Assembly (NCBI GenBank): GCA_041740995.1
Contig: JBGSKY010000228.1
Span: forward strand, 1-64,000
Reading direction: 5' to 3'
Length of the DNA stretch: 64,000 nucleotides
Source: JBGSKY01 sp041740995
GTDB taxonomy: Bacteria; Planctomycetota; Planctomycetia; Pirellulales; Pirellulaceae
Shown: positions 53,737 to 63,159 of the stretch, piece after piece
Numbering within the stretch: the stretch's first letter is position 1
Layout: every line of letters starts with the position of its first letter
The notes under the pieces: model-generated
The model's input: only the letters and a program-made list of their open reading frames with translations
What the model was told of the DNA's origin: nothing
Database searches by the model: none
Position numbers and translations under genes: made by a program

Positions 53737-56185
53737 TTCCAGGCTCGATCGCTTGTGTATTAATTTCGCACTTTTCGCGTTTATTGCATCTTGCTTGATC
53801 GGCATTGGTCAACGGTCTTCGACGTTGCCATTATTGATCTCTTCACTGCTAGTGGTCTCGCTGGTTTTCACAGACTGGTTGGGCGTCATTCGAATCCCGC
53901 GTTTGTTGGCTTACATCACCATGTTGGCCGGTGCGATCATTGCGATTGTTGAGTTTTTTGTTTTACGCCAGATCGACCAACTCACGGCCGTCGCGAAGCT
54001 TCTGATCTATGTGCAGATCGGCTTGATGTTTCAACGCAAAGATCGCCGTGTCTTTGAGCAGTGGGGCATTTTCCTCTTGCTCGAAATGATCGTCGCGTCG
54101 CTGGTCAACGATAACGTGCTTTACGGCATTTTGTTGCTGCCAGTCTTGTTGGTCGGCTGTTCTGCGCTTTTGGCCTATGCGTCATATGTGAGCAACCTTG
54201 GTTCAGGATCCGTTGGCGTGGAATCCAATTCCGTTTATGCCCGAATGATGCGTTGGCTTGGACGTGAGCATCTGCTTAGCCAAGAGTCGAAAGGCATTTC
54301 CATGCGACTTGCCCCGTCTGCCAACTCGTTCGAAGTCTTAAATGGAACGGTCGTCGGTTTACGGCGAGCGACGTCGATAGTTATTAGCGTCGTTGTTTTT
54401 TCAGTCGTCTTTTTTTACGTATTGCCACGATTGCAGAGCGGAGCATACGAAGGGGCAGGCTGGCATCGGCCGGCGGTTGGTTTTTCGGGAGAAGTTTCGC
54501 TCGACGACGTCGGTGAACTATTGGAAACTAACTCGGTCGCTTTGAAGGTCCGATTTATCAGCGTCGATGATGAGATCGAATTTCAACCCAGCGAATCGCC
54601 CTATATCCGCGGTGCAATTTGCCACAGCTATATTGGCGATGGTCATTGGAAGACACTTGAAAAAGGGATGTACCAATCGGATCTAATTGCGAACACTCCG
54701 GCAATTGAAAAGATTTCGTCTGAGTTGCAGAGTACCGCGGATGCAATCGATGTGATCATTGAGGAACAAGTCGCCTTTGACGACGCAACCTTTTCTTTAC
54801 CGCCATTTTCTAGGGCCAGAGCTGGCACCACGCCGTCCGAAATTGTTACTTACGATTGGCGGATGTTGCATCCCAAAACTGCTAAAGGTAAGAAGCTGAA
54901 ATATCGCTTTCGAACCTACGCTTACAATCAAGGTAAACAGCAACGGTTCTTGCCTGTGTTCAGCGATTGTTTAGATTCGATGGATGGCTTTCCGAATCTG
55001 CGAGATGCATCAGTATACGATCTAGATTATCTACGACAATTTCGCGCAGATCAATTTCCGGGGTTATTGGCCGAACGCGACCGAGTGCTGGCTGGCGAAG
55101 AAGAACAAAACATCGTCAACAAAGTGCTCATACTCGAAGAGCATCTAGTGAATTCGGGAGAGTTCACTTACTCGCTGGCACCAAGCTTGAAGCGACGCAT
55201 TGGGACCGATCCAATTGAGGACTTTGTATCCAATCACAAGACTGGACACTGTCAATATTTCGCGTCGACGATGGCGATGATGTTGCGATCATTGAACGTA
55301 CCTTCACGGATCGTACTTGGTTTTCGGCCAAGCGATTTCAATAGTTCGGGTGTCTACTTTTTGGTTCGGCAACGCCATGCTCACGCTTGGGTCGAAGCTT
55401 ACTTGCCGACTGAATCTTTAAAAGACGCCGGAATTGATTTGCCGCAAGGCATTGGTCCTGGTGCGTGGCTGCGGTTAGATCCGACGCCCGGCGGTGAAGG
55501 TTCCAATGCAGGTGGATCGATTCGCAGCAGCCAAGGGCAGCTTGAATCGTTACAACAATTTTGGCAAGACTATGTCATAAATGTTGATAAATCCAATCAA
55601 CCGCAAGCGTTAAGTTTTTTCAATAGCAACGGCACAGGCTCCTTGGCCCAGCTTTGGCGAAATATCGAACAGTCTCTGCTCACGTTGCAAAGCAGTCAGT
55701 TTATCGGCGGATTGTTGTCGCCGGACCGTTGGTTTTCTTGGCAAGCGGCTGTCGGATTGTCGTTCGTCGTCGTCATCGCTTTGACGCTCTACCGAGTGAT
55801 CGGAATGTTGCTCCGGAGGTATGCTGGCGGAGGAAGAAAAAAACGTGCCGTGAACATGGCTCGTATCGTCGACGCTGGTTTTTATCGACGAATTGTCAAG
55901 TCGCTAGCTCGATTGAATTTGCGGCGATCGCCACAGCAAACGCCGCTCGAATTCGCGAATCACGTTGCTAACTTTCTTCAAGAACGACCTGAACAATTCG
56001 CCGATGTTTCGGCTGACCTGAGCTATCTGACCTCTATCTATTATCGATTGCGGTTCGGTTTCGAGGCACCGTTGCAAGAGAAAGATTTAGAACGCATTGA
56101 AGCGGCCACAAAAAATATCGAAGCGCTTGCGGCGCAAAGAAACAAATCAACGCGAAAATCGAAGCCGGTCGCGGTCACCACATAA
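53726..56185 (+). CDS. TgpA-like transglutaminase membrane protein
   Basis: An 819-residue protein. ATG 53726 overlaps the DUF58 gene by 11 nt. Six or so membrane segments occupy the first 170 residues and around 220-245, then a large outer region with the transglutaminase-like triad Cys509 (GHCQYFASTMAMML), His553 (RHAHAWVEAYL) and Asp585 (LRLDPTPG), and a last membrane segment near 680-700 with a cytoplasmic helical tail (DUF4129-like). The family is thought to act on surface proteins with the MoxR/DUF58 partners. The protein is complete. Confidence 0.93.
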   Translation: MKRDSRLDRLCINFALFAFIASCLIGIGQRSSTLPLLISSLLVVSLVFTDWLGVIRIPRLLAYITMLAGAIIAIVEFFVLRQIDQLTAVAKLLIYVQIGLMFQRKDRRVFEQWGIFLLLEMIVASLVNDNVLYGILLLPVLLVGCSALLAYASYVSNLGSGSVGVESNSVYARMMRWLGREHLLSQESKGISMRLAPSANSFEVLNGTVVGLRRATSIVISVVVFSVVFFYVLPRLQSGAYEGAGWHRPAVGFSGEVSLDDVGELLETNSVALKVRFISVDDEIEFQPSESPYIRGAICHSYIGDGHWKTLEKGMYQSDLIANTPAIEKISSELQSTADAIDVIIEEQVAFDDATFSLPPFSRARAGTTPSEIVTYDWRMLHPKTAKGKKLKYRFRTYAYNQGKQQRFLPVFSDCLDSMDGFPNLRDASVYDLDYLRQFRADQFPGLLAERDRVLAGEEEQNIVNKVLILEEHLVNSGEFTYSLAPSLKRRIGTDPIEDFVSNHKTGHCQYFASTMAMMLRSLNVPSRIVLGFRPSDFNSSGVYFLVRQRHAHAWVEAYLPTESLKDAGIDLPQGIGPGAWLRLDPTPGGEGSNAGGSIRSSQGQLESLQQFWQDYVINVDKSNQPQALSFFNSNGTGSLAQLWRNIEQSLLTLQSSQFIGGLLSPDRWFSWQAAVGLSFVVVIALTLYRVIGMLLRRYAGGGRKKRAVNMARIVDAGFYRRIVKSLARLNLRRSPQQTPLEFANHVANFLQERPEQFADVSADLSYLTSIYYRLRFGFEAPLQEKDLERIEAATKNIEALAAQRNKSTRKSKPVAVTT

Positions 56186-56300
56186 ATCGAGCGTTATTAC
56201 TTGTCAGCAAATATTGCTCGTGTAAAAAAGAGTCTGCGTGTTCAATTTCCTAACCTGTTTGTAGGTGAGCTGGTATGAGTCTTCGGCGAAACATGAACGT

Positions 56301-56963
56301 ATGATCGTTACCATTGATGGGCCAGCCGGCGCGGGAAAAAGCTCGATCGCCAGGCAACTGGCCGCCGAATTGAATTTCGATTTTCTTGACACTGGTGCGA
56401 TGTATCGCGCCATCACCCTAGCGTGTTTGCAAAACGAAATCGATCTTTCTTCGCCCGACGCGATTGAAAGTTGTGCTGCGGAAAGCGAAATTAAGCTCTG
56501 TGGTGACATGATTTGGCTCAACGATCACGAAGTTAGTCATCTGATCCGTTCGTCAAAGGTAAACCAGTCTATTCGTGCGATCGCGGATAATATTGCCGTT
56601 CGACAACGACTCGTTCATCAGCAACGTCAAATTGTCATCGGCCGCGATTTTGTTACAGAAGGTCGAGATCAGGGGACAGTGGCATTTCCAGACGCCCAGT
56701 GCAAGTTCTTTCTGACTGCTTCGCCAAAAGAGAGAGCCATGCGGCGTCACGCTCAATTGGTCGCTTCGGGGATCGATATTTCAATCGACGAGATTCTCGC
56801 AGAACAGCAGAAACGAGACGCAGACGATACAAGCCGTGTTCATGGTGGATTGACCGCACCGTCGGATTCAATTTTCATCCATACCGATGGTATGCAAGAG
56901 GACGACGTTGTGCAGCGATTGGTTGCAATCGTCGCACAACATCGCACTCATGTTTCGTCCTAG
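56301..56963 (+). CDS. cmk: Cytidylate kinase
   Basis: A 220-residue (d)CMP kinase. ATG 56301 gives the standard start MIVTIDGPAGAGKSS (P-loop GPAGAGKSS); an earlier GTG (56265) would add 12 atypical residues. The NMP-binding part has FLDTGAMYRAITL, then RDFVTEGRDQGTVAFPDA, and the lid part has LTASPKERAMRRHAQL. It makes CDP/dCDP for nucleotide and lipid synthesis. It precedes plsC, with an 80-nt gap, a common arrangement (cmk-plsC). Confidence 0.96.
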   Translation: MIVTIDGPAGAGKSSIARQLAAELNFDFLDTGAMYRAITLACLQNEIDLSSPDAIESCAAESEIKLCGDMIWLNDHEVSHLIRSSKVNQSIRAIADNIAVRQRLVHQQRQIVIGRDFVTEGRDQGTVAFPDAQCKFFLTASPKERAMRRHAQLVASGIDISIDEILAEQQKRDADDTSRVHGGLTAPSDSIFIHTDGMQEDDVVQRLVAIVAQHRTHVSS

Positions 56964-57043
56964 AGCACTTGTTTGGTCAAGCTCGTTGATTTCATTGTAA
57001 TTATTTGATTTCCAATTGCCGACACGTACGATTTCGTTTTCGC

Positions 57044-57706
57044 ATGACCAACCCCTCCTGGCTGACTCGAACTTCCCGAATTGCTTACTATCGATTCGTT
57101 CGCGGAACCTCCCGAGTCTTATCGATTTTGTTGATCAACTTCCGAGTCGAGGGGCAAGAAAATATGCCACCCGATGGCGCGGTACTTATTTTGTGTAATC
57201 ACCAATCGTCAATTGATCCGGTTCTTGTCGGAATCTCATTTGATCGTCGATTGGACTACATGGCAAAAAAATCGCTCTTCGACAACAAGGTTTTTGGTTT
57301 CCTGATTCGGGCGCTCGACGCGATTCCAATCGACCGCGATAAGGGCGGTTTGGCCGGATTGCGTGCGATGCTGGAACGGCTCAAAGCGGGCCGAGCAGTG
57401 CTAATTTTCCCCGAAGGTACACGCTCCAAAAATGGCGAATTGCTGCCGATCAAAGGCGGATTTATTCCGGTTGCCAAACGCAGCAAAGCGACGTTGCTGC
57501 CGATGGCGTTTGTTGGAGCAAACGAAGTCATCGAGTCTGGCAAACTGTTTCCCCAGCGTCGAACTGTTGTTGCAGTCGTTGGGAAACCGATTCAGGCGGC
57601 CGACTATTGCGAGCTCAGCGACGAAGGAATCATCGAATTGGCTAGCCTAGCAATTTCCCGTTGCCATGAAAAAGCATCGGCTCTACGAAGCGTTGCCGTA
57701 CGCTAG
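57044..57706 (+). CDS. plsC: 1-acyl-sn-glycerol-3-phosphate acyltransferase (PlsC)
   Basis: A 220-residue membrane-associated acyltransferase. ATG 57044 follows a pyrimidine-rich leader and starts [19 protein letters not shown]. Motifs: NHQSSID (HX4D, block I), then MAKKSLFDN, then [11 protein letters not shown] (block III). It acylates lysophosphatidate for phospholipid synthesis. It lies between cmk and guaB, so a single transcript is likely (gaps of 80 and 104 nt). Confidence 0.95.
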   Translation: MTNPSWLTRTSRIAYYRFVRGTSRVLSILLINFRVEGQENMPPDGAVLILCNHQSSIDPVLVGISFDRRLDYMAKKSLFDNKVFGFLIRALDAIPIDRDKGGLAGLRAMLERLKAGRAVLIFPEGTRSKNGELLPIKGGFIPVAKRSKATLLPMAFVGANEVIESGKLFPQRRTVVAVVGKPIQAADYCELSDEGIIELASLAISRCHEKASALRSVAVR

Positions 57707-57810
57707 CTTTCTTGCCCGCGTTGCCAATTCGGCCGCTTGCATCCATAATCTGCCGGTTTCCGCACCCATTCGCATCACTGTCGGTGGAAACGCCGGCTGA
57801 AAACGCCTCT

Positions 57811-59292
57811 ATGGAAGACAAGCTAGCTTATTCGGGCATCACTTTCGACGATGTCCTGCTGGAACCACGGTACAGCGAAATCATTCCGTCGCAAACCGAT
57901 GTCAGCACTCAACTTACGCGGCGCATTCGGCTGCAAATACCGTTGTTGTCCTCGCCAATGGACACTGTGACGGAAAGCGAAATGGCAATTGCGCTGGCAA
58001 AAGTCGGCGGGCTTGGCGTGATTCATAAAAACATGTCGCTTGAAGCCCAAGGCGAAGAGGTTACCAAGGTTAAACGCAGCGCAAATGGCATCATTGTCGA
58101 CCCAGTAACTCTGCATCCCGAGGATCAAGTCAGCCGAGCGCAAGCAATCATGCAGGAGCAGAATGTTTCCGGCGTTCCGATCGTCGATCACAAAAATAAA
58201 TTAGTTGGCATTCTGACCCGCCGCGACTTGAGATTTTTAGATTCGACAAATCTTGAGATAAATCAGGTCATGACCAAGGAAAATTTGGTCACGGCGACAG
58301 GAAATGTAACGCTTGAGCAAGCTGAGCAGATTTTAACGGAAAAAAAGGTAGAGAAGCTTTTGCTGATTGACGATGAATACAAACTAACAGGACTGATCAC
58401 GATCAAAGACATCGACATGATGAAACGGTACCCGCAGGCGTGCAAAGACGCTTTGGGCCGTTTGCGCGTTGGTGCCGCGATCGGCGTGTATGACCTGGAC
58501 CGAGCCGAGCATTTGATCGCTCGCGGTGTCGATGTTTTGATTGTCGACAGTGCCCACGGGCATTCCGCAAATGTGATTGATACTGTTCGCCAGCTAAAGA
58601 GTCGCTTTGATATCGACGTCATTGCCGGAAACGTGGCCACCGAAGAAGGGGCCCGCGATCTGGTTGCCGCCGGTGCCGATGCGATCAAGGTTGGAATTGG
58701 CCCAGGTTCAATATGCACGACCCGTGTGATTTCCGGTGTTGGAGTCCCTCAAATCACGGCAATTTATAACGCCACCAAAGCTGCTGCGGCCGCTGGTGTG
58801 CCAACGATTGCTGACGGCGGAATTCGCTTCAGCGGCGATATCGTGAAAGCGATCGCGGCCGGTGCGCATTGTGTGATGATCGGAGGGCTGTTTGCAGGGC
58901 TGGCCGAAAGCCCTGGACGAACGATCTTGTATCAAGGTCGAACGTTCAAAGCATATCGAGGCATGGGAAGCCTAGGTGCGATGGTCAAAGGAAGTAGTGA
59001 ACGGTACCGCCAAGGCAATCAGGACCAACTTTCCAAGTTGGTGCCCGAAGGTGTCGAGGGGCGAGTCCCGTTCAAAGGTCCGCTGGCTGACTATGCCTAT
59101 CAATTGGTCGGTGGCTTGCGGGCAGGTATGGGTTACTGCGGTACAAAAACAATTGAGGAATTACGCACGGATGCACGCTTCATCAAAATTTCCGCTGCCA
59201 CAGTTCGCGAAAATCATCCGCACGACATTGCAATTACGCAAGAGTCGCCAAACTATAGCCCAGATTACAAACACGGCGACGAATCAAACTGA
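57811..59292 (+). CDS. guaB: Inosine-5'-monophosphate dehydrogenase
   Basis: A 493-residue IMPDH. ATG 57811 begins [19 protein letters not shown], the usual N-terminus. Two CBS domains (about 95-215) split the catalytic barrel; the catalytic loop is [14 protein letters not shown] with Cys302, and the NAD/flap region has [16 protein letters not shown]. It makes XMP in guanine nucleotide synthesis. A longer frame upstream is discarded. The downstream SHD1 gene starts 34 nt after the stop. Confidence 0.97.
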   Translation: MEDKLAYSGITFDDVLLEPRYSEIIPSQTDVSTQLTRRIRLQIPLLSSPMDTVTESEMAIALAKVGGLGVIHKNMSLEAQGEEVTKVKRSANGIIVDPVTLHPEDQVSRAQAIMQEQNVSGVPIVDHKNKLVGILTRRDLRFLDSTNLEINQVMTKENLVTATGNVTLEQAEQILTEKKVEKLLLIDDEYKLTGLITIKDIDMMKRYPQACKDALGRLRVGAAIGVYDLDRAEHLIARGVDVLIVDSAHGHSANVIDTVRQLKSRFDIDVIAGNVATEEGARDLVAAGADAIKVGIGPGSICTTRVISGVGVPQITAIYNATKAAAAAGVPTIADGGIRFSGDIVKAIAAGAHCVMIGGLFAGLAESPGRTILYQGRTFKAYRGMGSLGAMVKGSSERYRQGNQDQLSKLVPEGVEGRVPFKGPLADYAYQLVGGLRAGMGYCGTKTIEELRTDARFIKISAATVRENHPHDIAITQESPNYSPDYKHGDESN

Positions 59293-59326
59293 GTCTGCTA
59301 TTCGAAACGACAAGCTCCGCGCCAAC

Positions 59327-60886
59327 GTGCTTGTCAATCTGACCCAAAGGTCAAACCGCGCGATGCTGCCGGGGGGCGCAGCATCCGCGGTCTGTCTTTT
59401 GTCCGTGCTTTCAATGCACTCGTCTGCATTCGCTCAATCGTCATGGTCGCCTGAACCATTCGTGGCTCGGCAACAGATCAGCAAACTTTCAAATCAACCA
59501 GCGTCTAGCGCGACGAACGCTTCACCGACTAACTTAAATAATCGATTGCGCGATGCCGCTGGTAGTTCAGCAACTGGTCAAGTGGACCAACAACAAGCAG
59601 TCGTCCGATGGCGCAGTGCGCCGAATATCCAGCCATCAAATGACATTTATTCATCGGACCAATTTGCCGGGTCTAGCAATCAATTGGTTGCTTCAAACCA
59701 AGCTGATTCGGTGCAACCCAATTCTCTGCGAGCGACCAGAGCGTCACAGGATATCGCTCAAGAACGACTGGCCAGTCAGCAATCGGTAATGGTTGTTGCC
59801 AGCCAACAGGTTAACTCGCAAGCGAACCATCATGTATCGACTGCGAACTGGACTTCTCGCGGAGGCGATCCATCGAATCTTGTTCGACAAGCTCAATTTT
59901 CGCTGCCCGGCAGCGATTCTACCCCGCCTGCGGCACCGCTCACACCCAACTCAAACGATGCTCGATCGCTGAGAGATTTTGATGACGTTCCAAGCTTTGA
60001 TGATATTCCTAAACTCGATCAGCGTGAAGCAACCAGTGGTCAGCGATCGTTGCTGCAACCTGATAGCGCTGGCGAAGCGAACAAGCCAAGCCCATTTTTG
60101 CCTTCGCGTTCGGATGAATCGACAGAGGCCGACCGTTCGCCTTCGGATCGCGATGCCACGCCCAACCTGAAGCCGCCGCGACCGCCGGCCCAGACTAGTA
60201 ATCGCGAATTGGACTGCGAAACAATTCGGACCCAGTTGGTTGATATGCCTATCTCGAATATCCGATTGGACATTTCGCCTCAATTTGGTCCTGGTCCCAA
60301 AAACAAAGGCTCGCGTCCGGAACGTCGTGAAGCGTTTGCTGCCAAAGCGCCTTTGCGAACTTGGACAGACTACAAAGGCCGGATCATTACGGATGCTCGC
60401 TTAGTTGACCTTCGCTATGATGCAGTCGAATTGGAGATGGGCGATGGACAACATCAAGCGATCTTCTTGCGTGATTTGAGTGACAGTGACTTGGCGTATG
60501 TCAGCGAATCATGGAGCCTACCGATCACCTGCGGCATCTCCGGCGACGACGCACCGCTACGCACTTTCACTCCGTCCACTGTAACTTGGAAAGCATCGGG
60601 GCTATGTCACAAGCCGCTGTATTTCGAAGACACTCAGCTAGAACGATACGGTCATGAATTCGGTCCGGTAGCGCAGCCGCTGATTTCGTCAGCACACTTT
60701 TTCGGCAACGTTGTATGCCTGCCGTACAAAATGGGAATTCATCCCGTCACCGAATGCCAATATGCGTTGGGTTACTACCGACCGGGAAATTGTGCCCCTT
60801 GGACAATCGCCCCGGTCCCGCTTAGCCTTCGCGGAGCACTCGCCGAAGCGAGCGTCATCACTGGCGCAGCGATGGTTCTGCCATAA
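59327..60886 (+). CDS. SHD1-domain exported protein
   Basis: A 519-residue protein from GTG 59327, chosen because it gives a positively charged signal peptide (QRSNRAMLPGGAASAV, ending SSAFA); ATG 59363 is the alternative. A long low-complexity region (Ser/Gln/Asn/Pro, about 40-330) is followed by an SHD1-like domain (about 344-393, LRTWTDYKGRIITDARLVDL, then AVELEMGDGQHQAIFL). A conserved C-terminal region then runs from QLERYGHEFGPVAQPLISS to CQYALGYYRPGNCAPW. SHD1 domains are common in planctomycete surface proteins, with unclear function. The gene may be cotranscribed with guaB. Confidence 0.8.
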   Translation: MLVNLTQRSNRAMLPGGAASAVCLLSVLSMHSSAFAQSSWSPEPFVARQQISKLSNQPASSATNASPTNLNNRLRDAAGSSATGQVDQQQAVVRWRSAPNIQPSNDIYSSDQFAGSSNQLVASNQADSVQPNSLRATRASQDIAQERLASQQSVMVVASQQVNSQANHHVSTANWTSRGGDPSNLVRQAQFSLPGSDSTPPAAPLTPNSNDARSLRDFDDVPSFDDIPKLDQREATSGQRSLLQPDSAGEANKPSPFLPSRSDESTEADRSPSDRDATPNLKPPRPPAQTSNRELDCETIRTQLVDMPISNIRLDISPQFGPGPKNKGSRPERREAFAAKAPLRTWTDYKGRIITDARLVDLRYDAVELEMGDGQHQAIFLRDLSDSDLAYVSESWSLPITCGISGDDAPLRTFTPSTVTWKASGLCHKPLYFEDTQLERYGHEFGPVAQPLISSAHFFGNVVCLPYKMGIHPVTECQYALGYYRPGNCAPWTIAPVPLSLRGALAEASVITGAAMVLP

Positions 60887-61463
60887 CGGAACTTTACTAA
60901 ATGATCGCAAGATAGGCTTCAAGTCTGTCTTGTCTTCCAAAGTTGAAGCCACAAAAATCGGCTGCTTTCATAACTGACAGGAATCAGATTTCGCATCTCA
61001 TTCCATTCTCTCAGTAGCGCTTCACTTAGTAGACAAGGACCCGTTCTGGCCGATCGGTTATTGCCAGTAGTCGTTCGACTTACAAACCATGGTTTGAGAG
61101 TTGAACTAAGTCTCTGAGCGAGGCACATCCTTAGATGAATGCAAACTGCGGAGAGCGACTTCAACCGCCGCAAAAATCGCAAGCGTGAGTTTCGCTCGCT
61201 TGAACTCAAATTTTGACTTGCATTTCACGAACAAACCGATCACTTCTATATCTAGCGTCGCCAAACATGTACGACACTTGTCGCATATAAACATGTCCGG
61301 CGTCCCTGCGGTGTGCGTCGCGATATTCGCGCTGTGTGCGCTCGCTCGATTACTTGCTGCCGTCACTGTTTTCGCAAGCCGATTTCCCCGCCAAGTGCCA
61401 TGTAATAGGTTTTTTGCAGTTTTGCAATCGTCCCTTCAAACTTCCTTTTTAGGAGACAGTTAT
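60887..61463. other. 577-bp gap with a perfect 14-bp palindrome
   Basis: No convincing gene. A perfect palindrome caaaccatggtttg lies at 61083-61096 and could be an operator or a protein-binding site. An ORF extending upstream from the gene at 61464 has a random-looking N-terminal part and no ribosome site, so I reject that extension. Confidence 0.5.
61451..61455 (+). promoter_or_regulatory. Ribosome binding site deciding a TTG start
   Basis: The sequence AGGAG lies 8 nt before TTG 61464. It supports this rare start codon over upstream in-frame alternatives that lack any such site. Confidence 0.75.
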
Positions 61464-61799
61464 TTGAAGACTCATTTGGCTTATCTTGCTGTCATTGCTC
61501 TCTTCATAGGCGTGGCGATGTGGGGTTGGGTAAACTATTTTGGATCGCAAATGACCGCTCGTGGAGATGTGCGCGAGGCAAGCTATTTGGCAGTTGACTT
61601 CGCTGATTTCTGTCGAGTCAACCATCGTCTACCAAGCGCGAGCGAGGAGGCAAATTTTTCAACTCGCCTGATGTTCGTCGAGCTACGCGATCAGCAATAC
61701 ATTTACAAATGCGGATTGTTCGGCCGAGATTCGCTGGTCGTTGAGAGCTTCAACAATGGTGCGTTACAATTTCGCGTTCAGGGAACTTCATTTCGATGA
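61464..61799 (+). CDS. Small membrane-anchored protein, TTG start
   Basis: A 111-residue protein starting at TTG. A single hydrophobic segment (LAYLAVIALFIGVAMWGWV, about 4-23) is followed by a soluble part of about 85 residues (EASYLAVDFADFCRVNHRLP). I do not recognise a family. The N-terminal helix could be a signal anchor or a pseudopilin-like helix, but no prepilin cleavage motif is present. It is convergent with the cyclase-fold protein gene, 43 bp away. Confidence 0.65.
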   Translation: MKTHLAYLAVIALFIGVAMWGWVNYFGSQMTARGDVREASYLAVDFADFCRVNHRLPSASEEANFSTRLMFVELRDQQYIYKCGLFGRDSLVVESFNNGALQFRVQGTSFR

Positions 61800-61842
61800 A
61801 GATGGAACACGTCTGAACAAAGTTGTAAATCTACAGTCCGAA

Positions 61843-62910
61843 TTAGCGTTGAAAGATCGGAAGGTAACCTAAGTCGAGTTGCAGCATGATTAGGTTGCAG
61901 GCTGTTATGTAAATCGGGTTGATTTGCCCATCCCATGATCCGTCGCTGCGTTGTTCGCGAGCAATACGGTCGTACAGTTTTGTTCGGAATGGCAGCCAAC
62001 TTTCATCGCCTTCTCGGTAAACGACTTGGCTGTAGTACAAGTAAGTATAGTGCCAGTGCCCGAACGCTTCGCCGGATGAATTCAAATCAAACAATTCTTT
62101 CTTGCAGTAGCTTTGCATTTCAGGAACATGTTCGCTGTCGTAGTCGCCGGCGTTATATAGCGCGGCCAACGACGCCGCCGTTATCGCGGGTCGCGAGGTG
62201 CCCATTTGATTGCTTGAGTAGCTGATGCCTCCGTCTGATTTATTCTGGCAACTGTACATATAACGCTTCGCCGATTCAATAATTTCCGAGGGCACCGTTA
62301 AGCCTGCGTTGCGACAACCTCTCATTCCTTGGACTTGTGTAATCGTAGTACTGCCCTCATCGTAATCGTTGCCGTCGTTGGCGCTTACATATCCCCAACC
62401 GCCAGATTTTGTTTGAGCGAATCCGCAAAATTTTATGGCACCATTGAGTGCATTAATAATTTCGATTCGTCGATCGGAAAATCCTTCTTCGCCGAGCACT
62501 TGCGATAAAAACAACATGGAGAATCCATGTCCATAGGTATATCGGACATCACTATTGGGATCGCCGATCAATCCATTCTCACGACTTTTGCTCAACAAAA
62601 AGTCAGTTGTACGAGCGATATTTTTTGCGTAGGGGCCCTGCGTTGATGTCGAACCGGAACACAAAAATGCCAAACCTGCAAGCGCCGCGATCGCGGTAGG
62701 GTAGGGTGGCGTGTTCCACTGCCCACGCGAGGATTGTGTCTTTTCGAGGTAGTCCAGCCCACGTTTGGTAGCTAGAAGCCAGCGAGGGTCGCGACCATCT
62801 ACAGAGGCTGCGGCGTAGCTTTTGCTTTCGAACTGACTTATTCCAAACAAGGAAACGCCCGTTGTGAATGTTGCAGATGTCTGCAAGAACTTTCGTCGAT
62901 CAAAACACAT
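61843..62910 (-). CDS. Tat-exported prenyltransferase/squalene-cyclase-fold protein
   Basis: A 355-residue alpha/alpha-barrel protein. The N-terminus MCFDRRKFLQTSATFTTGVS is a Tat signal ending KSYAAA. The repeats match the prenyltransferase/squalene-oxidase family: GLDYLEKTQSSRGQWNTPPY, then GGWGYVSANDGNDYDEG, then DGGISYSS, then SDGSWDGQINPIYITACNLI. The DXDD motif of hopene cyclases is not seen, and terpene cyclases are not exported through Tat, so it is more likely a surface protein with the same fold (as in complement-type or glycan-related families). It ends next to the small membrane protein, convergently. Confidence 0.8.
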   Translation of the reverse strand: MCFDRRKFLQTSATFTTGVSLFGISQFESKSYAAASVDGRDPRWLLATKRGLDYLEKTQSSRGQWNTPPYPTAIAALAGLAFLCSGSTSTQGPYAKNIARTTDFLLSKSRENGLIGDPNSDVRYTYGHGFSMLFLSQVLGEEGFSDRRIEIINALNGAIKFCGFAQTKSGGWGYVSANDGNDYDEGSTTITQVQGMRGCRNAGLTVPSEIIESAKRYMYSCQNKSDGGISYSSNQMGTSRPAITAASLAALYNAGDYDSEHVPEMQSYCKKELFDLNSSGEAFGHWHYTYLYYSQVVYREGDESWLPFRTKLYDRIAREQRSDGSWDGQINPIYITACNLIMLQLDLGYLPIFQR

Positions 62911-63159
62911 AAGGCGTTCCGTAACAAAAATGAATTTGAAAAGCGTAGATCGTTATCAGACCCGAACCAACACTGCGAGCCTATCCGGACAAAGCCGTCG
63001 CATTGTAGCAGATTTGCCGATTAAGCGAGAAAATACGTGTCTAAATCAAGCTTCTAGGCTTTAGATCCAAGCGGTAAACCACCTCGTTTTAGTTGTATGG
63101 CATAAGTAACTAGGCCGCAGATTTCTTGTACTGCACAGAAAATTTTTGATGTACTTCTT

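Noticed and set aside
61185..61463. Upstream extension of the small protein at 61464
   Set aside because: The extension looks random and lacks a ribosome site; AGGAG before TTG 61464 marks the start.
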